Origin: Spirochaetia bacterium
GTDB lineage: Bacteria > Spirochaetota > Spirochaetia > Treponematales > Breznakiellaceae
Length of the DNA stretch: 7,726 bases
Assembly: GCA_025997495.1 (NCBI GenBank)
Contig: BNUR01000135.1
Location: forward strand, 1-7,726
Direction of reading: 5' to 3'
Shown here: piece by piece, positions 1-5,682 of the stretch
Layout of the letters: every line of letters begins with the position of its first letter
Position numbering within the stretch: position 1 is the first letter of the stretch
The notes under the pieces: generated by a model
Seen by the model: only the letters and a program-made list of their open reading frames with translations
Told to the model about the DNA's origin: nothing
The model's database searches: none
Translations under genes and position numbers: made by a program

Positions 1-67
1 AGCGATATTGAACGGTATGTCTTGCCGGTACGGGTATCTCCGACGAGTCCCAGAACCCGTCATCCAT
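1..67 (-). CDS. Possible 5' end of a gene running off the left edge
   Basis: On the minus strand an ATG at 67-65 opens a frame with no stop down to position 2, beginning MDDGFWDSSEIPVPAR and continuing to the edge. A G-rich run that could serve as a ribosome binding site (GGGGGTG on the minus strand) lies about 10 bases upstream of the ATG. All three plus-strand frames contain stops within the first 105 bases, so a plus-strand gene ending here would have only a short proline-rich tail. I recognise no family from 22 residues. The reading is weakly supported, because an open run of this length is expected by chance. It would be divergent from the copper cluster. Confidence 0.3.
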   Translation of the reverse strand, partial: MDDGFWDSSEIPVPARHTVQYR

Positions 68-87
68 CCAATAAACACCCCCAAAAT

Positions 88-105
88 CTAAAACCGAGCT
101 TTTAG
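88..105. other. Small AT-rich hairpin
   Basis: CTAAAA and TTTTAG form a perfect 6-bp stem around a 6-base loop. On the minus strand it is followed by ATTTT, so it could be a weak terminator for minus-strand transcription. It also lies in the 5' region of the possible minus-strand gene start at 67. The stem is AT-only, so the call is tentative. Confidence 0.25.
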
Positions 106-340
106 GAGCTTAAGTTGATGATGTTGCCCTCCGGGGGCACCTCCCCATGTTTCCCACGGTCACCCCCAATGCCAATGGTTGGCAGCATATCCTTTACTAG
201 GATGTGAGGAACGGGCTGGGCCGCTTGCGCGGCAATGCCGGCCCTCAAGAGGCGTTTGAAGAGAAGAGCCTTCGGCACGAAGATGGGGAAGTGATCGCGC
301 CAAAGGGAAAGGATCGTTAAATGACCGCCTGCACTCTGAA
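106..340. other. Gene-poor stretch with broken coding-like frames, possible remnant
   Basis: No intact gene is supported here. Plus frame 3 reads like protein between a stop at 111-113 and a stop at 318-320 (for example DVRNGLGRLRGNAGPQEAF), but it has an in-frame TAG at about 198-200. The minus strand is open through the same stretch (for example SLWRDHFPIFVPKALLFKRL), but that frame continues into the palindromic element at 405-539, which is unlikely to code. Either strand could be the decayed remnant of a gene or insertion element. I do not recognise a family. Without homology evidence I would not annotate a CDS. Confidence 0.3.
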
Positions 341-347
341 AATGGCC

Positions 348-378
348 GGCTGTGTAAGCAGGGGCCTCCCCCCCAGCC
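348..378. repeat. Small GC-rich hairpin beside the large palindrome
   Basis: GGCTG at 348-352 pairs with CAGCC at 374-378. Inside it a G4 run (about 361-364) can pair with the C7 run at 368-374. It lies 26 bases before the large inverted repeat and contains one copy of the 10-base direct repeat TGTAAGCAGG (353-362). It may be part of the same repeat element or structured RNA. Confidence 0.35.
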
Positions 379-553
379 CGTTTAGTATTGTAGTGCTGAC
401 GGAGCGGTCGTGGCGGGGCATGACGGGCCGAATGCATTTGGGACTCCCTGCGTACGGAGACCGACAGCCCCCCTGGGGGCAGGGCTCCGGGAGCAGATTC
501 CCCCAACAGCATTCGGAACGTCATGCCCCGCCACGACCGGGTTTGTAAGCAGG
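353..553. repeat. 10-bp direct repeats TGTAAGCAGG flanking the palindrome
   Basis: TGTAAGCAGG occurs at 353-362 and again at 544-553, in the same orientation on either side of the large palindrome. A perfect 10-mer repeated within 200 bases and bracketing an inverted repeat could be a target-site duplication or a sequence belonging to the repeat unit. The flanks are asymmetric: 42 bases separate the left copy from the palindrome and 4 bases the right. This weakens the duplication reading. Confidence 0.4.
405..539. repeat. Large inverted repeat / long stem-loop element
   Basis: The arms 405-435 and 509-539 are complementary at 29 of 31 positions. The only mismatches are the two bases at 426-427. 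The core CGTGGCGGGGCATGACG is perfect. Inside, further pairings continue the stem: TTGGG (438-442) with CCCAA (502-506), CTCCC (444-448) with GGGAG (489-493), and a GC-rich tip near 467-480. The whole 135 bases can therefore fold as one long hairpin. A T8 run follows at 554-561. It resembles a MITE-like palindromic repeat or a highly structured transcript. No transposase or reverse transcriptase is in the window. Open frames that cross it come from the palindrome and are not real genes. Confidence 0.75.
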
Positions 554-561
554 TTTTTTTT
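554..561 (+). terminator. T8 run after the palindrome, possible terminator
   Basis: Eight consecutive T residues lie 14 bases downstream of the large stem. If the region is transcribed on the plus strand, the stem plus the T run could end transcription before the copper cluster. The gap between stem and T run is longer than in a standard intrinsic terminator, so the call is weak. Confidence 0.3.
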
Positions 562-601
562 CGATTTTAATTACCACCTCCATACTTTCTTAACATTCCT
601 G

Positions 602-635
602 TTGTATACTGTGGATTATGGAAACCGGTATACAA
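602..635. promoter_or_regulatory. Inverted repeat TTGTATAC / GTATACAA across the promoter and start codon
   Basis: TTGTATAC at 602-609 and GTATACAA at 628-635 are perfect 8-bp inverted copies with an 18-base spacer. With a two-base bulge the match extends outward (CCTG before the left copy, CAGG after the right). The left copy covers the -10 box and the right copy lies just inside the gene. This placement would suit a repressor or metal sensor acting on the membrane protein gene. It does not match the CopY box TACAnnTGTA. Confidence 0.3.
605..610 (+). promoter_or_regulatory. -10 box TATACT, probably giving a leaderless transcript
   Basis: TATACT differs from the TATAAT consensus at one base and ends 7 bases before the ATG at 618. 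A start of transcription 6-8 bases after the box would fall on or next to the start codon. This fits the lack of any Shine-Dalgarno sequence upstream of 618. No good -35 hexamer is seen at 16-18 bases spacing, which would suit a promoter that needs an activator. This is inferred from sequence alone. Confidence 0.4.
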
Positions 636-2504
636 ACCAGGAATCTCCGCATCGGCGGCATGACCTGTGTAAACTGTCAAAATCGAATTGAGCGGAAACT
701 GCGGAGTACCCCCGGCATAGAGGGCGCGGAAGTGAGCTATAACGCGGGGACGGCCGCCGTAACGTATAACGCGGAGCTTATCAGTGTCCCGGAGATAGCC
801 GCCATCATCGAAACGCTTGGGTATTCGGCACAGACCGGGGATGCGCCGCAAACCGGTACGGATAGCTACCGGACGGCGGGCGTTCTCATCATCATTTTTG
901 CCGCCTTCATGCTTGTCCAAAATTCCGGGCTGCTTACGTTTTTCAACAGGTTCCCCCTGGCCGAATCCGGCATGGGGTACGGGATGCTGTTCCTTATCGG
1001 GATTATCACCTCGGTTCATTGCCTCGCCATGTGCGGGGGGATTAACCTGTCCCAGGCTGCCATAGGCAGCCGCCTTCCCCACACCAATACCGCGGGCAGC
1101 AGCCGCATGGCATCCCTGGGCCCAAGTTTTCTATACAACCTGGGCCGGGTTGTTTCCTACACCGCCGTGGGGATCATTGTAGGCGCCCTGGGGTCGGTGA
1201 TTAGTTTCTCCGGGGCCATGCGTGGTATCATACAAAGCCTCGCCGGGGTATTCATGGTTATCATGGGTATCAACATGCTGGGGATATTCCCGGTACTGCG
1301 AAGATTCAACATTCGTATGCCGAAAATTTTCGCCGCCCGTATCGGCCTCGCCAAAGAGCGGTATGCTCCCGGATATGGCAAAAGCCCCCTCTACGTAGGA
1401 TTGCTGAACGGCCTTATGCCCTGCGGCCCCTTACAGGCTATGCAGCTTTACGCCCTGGGTACCGGCAGCCCTATTACGGGCGGCATTTCCATGCTGCTGT
1501 TCAGCCTGGGAACTGTGCCCCTCATGTTCGGCCTGGGCGCGGTTAGTTCCCTGTTAAGCCGGCGTCGGCGGTTTACCAAAGCGGTGATGACCGTAAGCGC
1601 AATGTTGGTAGTTATCCTCGGCCTTTCAATGTTTTCCTACGGCTGGAACCTGGGAAATTTTTCAAACATCCTTGGTTTTTCACGCGGTAATACTGTTTCC
1701 GCCGCCGCCGCCGCATTCACACCAACTATTGCGGACGGAGTGCAGGTGGTAAACAGCACTCTGTCCGGGGGACGATACCCCGCCATCACCGTGCAGGAAG
1801 GAATCCCCGTCAGGTGGACGATTGACGCCCCGCAGGGGAGCATTAACGGCTGCAATAACCGCATGATAATCCGGGAGTACGGCATTGAACACCGCTTCAA
1901 GACCGGTGAAAACGTGGTTGAATTCACCCCCACACGAACAGGGAAATTTTCCTACAGCTGTTGGATGGGGATGATCCGCAGTTCCATTACCGTGGTAGCC
2001 CAGGGGGAATCAATCGCCGCGGATTCCGCGGAAAGTCCCGCCAACCTTACACCTGTCCCGGCGGGGGTAACCATCCCCACGGACAATGTGGCAATCGCCG
2101 AAGTAAACAGGGACGCCGGATATCAGGTGGTTACGATAAATTTGCGGGACAGCGGTTTTGAGCCCGCAATCGTTGTGGTGCAAAGGGGCCTTCCGGCAAA
2201 CTGGATCATCAATAACGATTCCCTGGATGAGGGCAACTACCGCCTGATCGTTCCCGCCTATCTTGCCCTGCTGGACATGGAAGCCGGGGATAACGGCATT
2301 CAGTTTGTTCCCGGTGAAAGTTTTGATTTCTCCTCAGGTGATAATGTTTACTACGGCTATGTGAAGGTGGTAGAGGATATAGACAGCATCGACATAAACG
2401 CTATTAAGGGTGAGGTTGATGCGTTTGAAACCCTGGTTTACCCGGAGGCTTATTTTGAGGCGCAGGCTAACCAGGGCGGATGCTGCGGCGGCAGGGCAGG
2501 ATGA
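618..2504 (+). CDS. HMA - TauE/SafE-like membrane - double cupredoxin protein, probable copper handling
   Basis: This 628-residue protein probably moves or handles Cu(I) at the inner membrane. An N-terminal HMA domain (about 8-70) carries GMTCVNC with Cys17 and Cys20. A TauE/SafE or UreH-like region follows, with about seven helices near 87-105, 120-141, 170-195, 203-223, 258-282, 286-312 and 319-341. Its HCLAMCGG (134-141) and LMPCGP (266-271) motifs place Cys139 and Cys269 in the membrane, like the CcdA/DsbD superfamily. Basic loops at 227-247 and RRRR at 315-318 fit N-in, C-out topology, so the two cupredoxin-like domains (about 372-460 and 490-586) face the periplasm. The first has likely ligands Cys412, Cys448, Met450 and Met452 (CWMGM). 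The second has lost them. The protein ends in GGCCGG. The ATG at 618 lacks a ribosome binding site, and an upstream in-frame stop at 591 excludes a longer ATG form. Sulfite export, a common automatic label, is unlikely. The exact transported species is unknown. Confidence 0.85.
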   Translation: METGIQTRNLRIGGMTCVNCQNRIERKLRSTPGIEGAEVSYNAGTAAVTYNAELISVPEIAAIIETLGYSAQTGDAPQTGTDSYRTAGVLIIIFAAFMLVQNSGLLTFFNRFPLAESGMGYGMLFLIGIITSVHCLAMCGGINLSQAAIGSRLPHTNTAGSSRMASLGPSFLYNLGRVVSYTAVGIIVGALGSVISFSGAMRGIIQSLAGVFMVIMGINMLGIFPVLRRFNIRMPKIFAARIGLAKERYAPGYGKSPLYVGLLNGLMPCGPLQAMQLYALGTGSPITGGISMLLFSLGTVPLMFGLGAVSSLLSRRRRFTKAVMTVSAMLVVILGLSMFSYGWNLGNFSNILGFSRGNTVSAAAAAFTPTIADGVQVVNSTLSGGRYPAITVQEGIPVRWTIDAPQGSINGCNNRMIIREYGIEHRFKTGENVVEFTPTRTGKFSYSCWMGMIRSSITVVAQGESIAADSAESPANLTPVPAGVTIPTDNVAIAEVNRDAGYQVVTINLRDSGFEPAIVVVQRGLPANWIINNDSLDEGNYRLIVPAYLALLDMEAGDNGIQFVPGESFDFSSGDNVYYGYVKVVEDIDSIDINAIKGEVDAFETLVYPEAYFEAQANQGGCCGGRAG

Positions 2505-2513
2505 AGAATGGTA

Positions 2514-2591
2514 ACCACGAACCACACGAACCACACGAACAAGAGAACAAAATGTTAGTGAAACGTTCGTGCCGTTTGTGTGGTTCGTGGT
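2514..2591. repeat. Inverted repeat with 27-nt arms built on a CACGAA motif
   Basis: The arms 2514-2540 and 2565-2591 match at 24 of 27 positions, and one of the three mismatches allows a G:U pair. They flank a 24-base loop. The left arm is itself a short tandem array, ACCACGA followed by two ACCACACGA units and AC. It fills most of the gap between the membrane protein gene and the FtrD-like gene. It has the form of a REP/MITE-type intergenic palindrome. As RNA it would be a stable hairpin that could lower transcription into the downstream genes or protect mRNA ends. The sequence after it is AT-rich but has no clean T run. Confidence 0.8.
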
Positions 2592-2624
2592 AAATTTCTT
2601 CTTAATTTGTAGGAGGTACAGAAA

Positions 2625-3095
2625 ATGTGCAGAGGTTTTAGAGTAGCAGTTTTATTGTTGGTTGCGGCTTCCGGTGTGTTTGCTCAAAATGCGGGGCAGC
2701 TCAATGTAGTCAAACCGCTTATTGCGGATAAGGATTTGGTAATATCCATAGCGGAAATAACCGAAAATGCCGTCTTCTACCCGGTTGATATTGACGGAAC
2801 CCGCCTTGAGGTGCTTGCGGTTAAAGCTCCGGATGGTACCATACGGACGGCCTTTAATACCTGCCAGGTATGTTACGGGTCAGGCCGGGGTTTTTACAAA
2901 CAGCAGGGGGCATTGCTTATCTGTCAGAATTGCGGCAACCGGTTCAGGATGAGCCAGGTTGAAAAACAGTCCGGCGGCTGTAACCCGGTTCCCATTTTTG
3001 CGGATAATAAAACGGTGAATGACAGCACTATTACTATTTCAAAAGATTTCTTAGTTAAGGCAAAGGGTATATTTGCCCGGTGGAGGCGCAGCTAA
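2625..3095 (+). CDS. Secreted DUF2318 / FtrD-like Cys-rich protein
   Basis: This 156-residue protein starts with a typical signal peptide: Arg3 and Arg6, a hydrophobic core 7-16, and predicted cleavage after VFA at residue 20. The mature part carries C80-x2-C83, C100-x2-C103 and GGCNP with Cys119. This spacing is the hallmark of the DUF2318 family (called FtrD-like, or Fe-S-containing protein), known from bacterial iron-uptake loci. No Fe-S cluster has been shown here, and the cysteines could equally bind copper or zinc. Most family members I know of are attached to membrane domains or sit near iron permeases. This one is a free exported domain next to a Cu-ATPase. AGGAGG at 2611-2616, 8 bases before the ATG, supports the start. 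Its stop overlaps the copA start (TAATG), so the two are probably translationally coupled. It likely acts in the periplasm in metal binding or electron transfer. Confidence 0.8.
   Translation: MCRGFRVAVLLLVAASGVFAQNAGQLNVVKPLIADKDLVISIAEITENAVFYPVDIDGTRLEVLAVKAPDGTIRTAFNTCQVCYGSGRGFYKQQGALLICQNCGNRFRMSQVEKQSGGCNPVPIFADNKTVNDSTITISKDFLVKAKGIFARWRRS
3082..3086 (+). promoter_or_regulatory. Ribosome binding site of copA (decides the start)
   Basis: GGAGG lies 8 bases before the ATG at 3095. It overlaps the upstream in-frame GTG at 3080, so it cannot serve that GTG. The ATG overlaps the TAA of the preceding gene by one base. This favours the 858-residue form over the 863-residue one. Confidence 0.75.
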
Positions 3096-5671
3096 TGGAA
3101 GCTCAAACACTCAGCATAGGCGGGATGACCTGCGCGGCCTGCGCGGCCCGGATAGAGCGGACGGTGAAAAAGCTTCCCGGCATAACCACGGCCACGGTAA
3201 ACCTGGCCAGTGAAAAGTTGTTTGTCGAATTTGACAACACCATCCAGGTCACCGCCATTAAGGATGCGGTTATCAGGATCGGCTATGAGGTGCTGGAAAA
3301 ACCGGCGAGCAGCCAGGTAACCATACCGATTGGGGGCATGACCTGTGCGGCCTGTTCGGCGCGGGTAGAAAAGGCCATCCGCAAAGTTGAAGGAATTGAA
3401 AGCGTTTCGGTGAACCTTGCCACGGAAAAAGCCACGGTGGCCTATGATCCGCATAAGGTGCGCGTATCGGCGATTAAGGAAGTTATCGAAAAGGCGGGCT
3501 ACACGGCGCTGGATGCTTCCAAAAAAGAAGCGGTGGATGAAGACCGGCTCCGTAAGGAAAAGGCGATCCGGATTCTCTGGACGAAGTTTATTATCGCCAT
3601 AAGCCTTGCGGCGCCTCTGTTGTACATCGCTATGGCGCCCATGATTACCTGGATACGTTTGCCTTTCCCAAAAGCCCTTGACCCGATGAACTTTCCCCTG
3701 GTGTACGCCCTTGTAGAGTTCCTTCTGGTAATCCCCATCGTCGCGGCGGGGAACCGGTTTTACATCGTGGGCTTCAAGGCCCTTGTTCAGCGGAGCCCCA
3801 ACATGGATTCCCTCATCGCCCTGGGTACCAGCGCAGCGATACTGTACAGCCTCTACAATGTTTGGCAGATTATTCTGGGCAATTTTAAAGCGGTGGAATC
3901 CCTGTACTTTGAAAGCGCCGGGGTGATTATCGCACTGATACTGTTAGGCAAATCCCTGGAAGCGGTATCTAAAGGAAAAACCAGCGAGGCCATAAAAAAA
4001 CTGATGGGACTGGCCCCGAAAACCGCCATTATCATAGAAAATGGAGTGGAAAAGGAAATCCCCATTGATGAAGTTATGCCCGGGGATATTATCCTGGTTA
4101 AGCCGGGGGCAAAAATTCCCGTGGACGGTACGGTTGTTGACGGCCACACGTCAATAGATGAATCCATGCTTACAGGCGAAAGTATGCCCGTGGACAAAGA
4201 CGCGGGGGCCGATGTCTACGCCGCCACCATAAACACCTCGGGTCTTATCCGTTTCAAGGCCACCAAGATTGGCGGGGAAACCGCCCTGGCGCAGATTATT
4301 AAACTGGTTGAGGACGCCCAGGGTTCCAAGGCCCCCATTGCCCAGCTTGCGGATATTGTGTCCGGCTATTTCGTCCCCATTGTGTGTGTGATAGCGATAC
4401 TGTCGGGTACGGCATGGTTTATCGCCACTACCTTCAACCCGGCGCTGCTTCCCGCAGGCTATTACCCCGTGAAATTTGCCCTCACCATATTCATATCCGT
4501 GCTGGTTATCGCCTGCCCCTGCGCCCTGGGCCTTGCTACTCCAACCGCCATCATGGTGGCCACCGGCAAGGGCGCGGAGAATGGTATCCTCATCAAGGGG
4601 GGGGAGGCATTGGAAACCACCCACAAGGTTACTACCATTGTGTTTGACAAGACCGGAACCATCACCGAAGGGAAGCCGAAAGCAACCGACGTGATTGGGT
4701 GCGGAGAGTGGGCTGCCGCCCCGGTTGTAGACGCGGAAACAACGAAGCAGTCCGATGGTTCTGTTGCGGAGGCCCCCGGTTCCCGGCGTCTCCTCCAGCT
4801 TGCCGCCTCGGCGGAAAAGGGATCCGAACATCCGCTGGGACAGGCCATCGTGCAGGGGGCGCTTGAGTCGGGGCTGGAATTGTTACCGATCGAAAATTTC
4901 GAATCCCTGACAGGCCGGGGTATATCGGCGGAAATTAAGGGCATTAAACTACTCGCGGGGAATAAAAAACTGATGGACGAACGCTCCATTGCCCTTGACG
5001 CCCTCGCCGCCGAAAGTGACCGCCTTGCGGAGGAAGGCAAGACGCCGATGTATATTGCTTTTGACGAAAAATCCGAAGGTTTCAAGCTCGCCGGTATTAT
5101 CGCCGTTGCCGATACGGTAAAGCCCAGTAGTATTACTGCCATTGAAAGCCTGCATAAGATGGGCATAGAGGTCGCCATGATCACCGGGGACAACAAAAAG
5201 ACCGCGGATGCCATTGCCAGACAGGTGGGGATAGACCGGGTGCTTTCCGAAGTTTTGCCCCAGGACAAGTCCAACGAGGTAAAGAAACTCCAGGACGAAG
5301 GCCGTAAGGTCGCCATGGTGGGTGACGGCATCAACGACGCCCCCGCCCTTGCCCAGGCGGATATCGGCATTGCCATCGGCAGCGGCACCGATGTGGCAAT
5401 GGAGTCCGCCGATATTGTGCTTATGCGCTCTGACCTGATGGATGTTCCCACAGCTATCAACCTGAGCAAAAAGACGATCCGTAACATCAAGCAAAACCTG
5501 TTTTGGGCCTTCGGCTATAACACCGTGGGCATCCCCATTGCGGCGGGGCTGCTCCACATATTCGGCGGCCCCCTCTTAAACCCCATCTTCGCCGCCGCCG
5601 CCATGAGCATGAGTTCCGTGTCGGTGTTGACCAACGCGCTGCGGCTTAAACGGTTTAAGGCAACAAAGTAA
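3095..5671 (+). CDS. copA: Cu(I)-exporting P1B-type ATPase CopA
   Basis: CopA uses ATP to pump Cu(I) from cytoplasm to periplasm. The 858 residues begin with two HMA domains, each with GMTCAAC (Cys13/Cys16 and Cys84/Cys87). Eight helices follow, near 161-181, 200-219, 235-258, 272-290, 422-446, 460-482, 800-819 and 826-845. The P1B-1 copper signature is complete: CPC at 474-476 in helix 6, Tyr808-Asn809 in helix 7, and Met837 with Ser841 in helix 8. Catalytic elements are TGES (360-363), DKTGT with the phosphorylated Asp518, the nucleotide-binding His579-Pro580, TGDN (698-701) and GDGIND (743-748). Between DKTGT and the HP motif there is an extra linker of roughly 20 residues (about 536-562) compared with Bacillus CopA as I recall it. 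A G8 run at 4597-4604 encodes Lys-Gly-Gly-Glu. The gene is coupled to the FtrD-like gene and followed after 11 bases by a lipoprotein gene. Family and metal type are secure from motifs. Silver may also be a substrate. Confidence 0.97.
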   Translation: MEAQTLSIGGMTCAACAARIERTVKKLPGITTATVNLASEKLFVEFDNTIQVTAIKDAVIRIGYEVLEKPASSQVTIPIGGMTCAACSARVEKAIRKVEGIESVSVNLATEKATVAYDPHKVRVSAIKEVIEKAGYTALDASKKEAVDEDRLRKEKAIRILWTKFIIAISLAAPLLYIAMAPMITWIRLPFPKALDPMNFPLVYALVEFLLVIPIVAAGNRFYIVGFKALVQRSPNMDSLIALGTSAAILYSLYNVWQIILGNFKAVESLYFESAGVIIALILLGKSLEAVSKGKTSEAIKKLMGLAPKTAIIIENGVEKEIPIDEVMPGDIILVKPGAKIPVDGTVVDGHTSIDESMLTGESMPVDKDAGADVYAATINTSGLIRFKATKIGGETALAQIIKLVEDAQGSKAPIAQLADIVSGYFVPIVCVIAILSGTAWFIATTFNPALLPAGYYPVKFALTIFISVLVIACPCALGLATPTAIMVATGKGAENGILIKGGEALETTHKVTTIVFDKTGTITEGKPKATDVIGCGEWAAAPVVDAETTKQSDGSVAEAPGSRRLLQLAASAEKGSEHPLGQAIVQGALESGLELLPIENFESLTGRGISAEIKGIKLLAGNKKLMDERSIALDALAAESDRLAEEGKTPMYIAFDEKSEGFKLAGIIAVADTVKPSSITAIESLHKMGIEVAMITGDNKKTADAIARQVGIDRVLSEVLPQDKSNEVKKLQDEGRKVAMVGDGINDAPALAQADIGIAIGSGTDVAMESADIVLMRSDLMDVPTAINLSKKTIRNIKQNLFWAFGYNTVGIPIAAGLLHIFGGPLLNPIFAAAAMSMSSVSVLTNALRLKRFKATK

Positions 5672-5682
5672 AGGAGTATATC

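Noticed and set aside
102..524. Minus-strand open frame of 140 codons
   Set aside because: Its first half lies in the palindromic element and repeats the same low-complexity peptides seen on the other strand. No ribosome binding site or family match is evident. Only the 106-340 part is kept, as a possible remnant.
405..539. CRISPR array
   Set aside because: Only two inverted copies are present, with no regular direct repeats, spacers or cas genes.
405..561. Simple intrinsic terminator
   Set aside because: The stem is far longer than a terminator needs, and the T8 run starts 14 bases after it. Kept as a repeat element with only a possible terminator role.
618..2504. Annotation as a sulfite exporter (TauE/SafE label)
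   Set aside because: The HMA and cupredoxin domains and the copA neighbourhood point to copper or thiol chemistry. The membrane region resembles the UreH/CcdA branch with conserved Cys.
3080..3094. GTG at 3080 as the copA start
   Set aside because: The only Shine-Dalgarno (3082-3086) overlaps this GTG and is well spaced for the ATG at 3095, which also overlaps the previous stop.
4151..4831. Minus-strand open frame of 226 codons antisense to copA
   Set aside because: Same reason: it mirrors conserved copA coding sequence and has a composition unlike real proteins.
4462..5490. Minus-strand open frame of 342 codons antisense to copA
   Set aside because: copA is a complete, motif-perfect gene on the plus strand. 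The long antisense frame follows from its codon bias.
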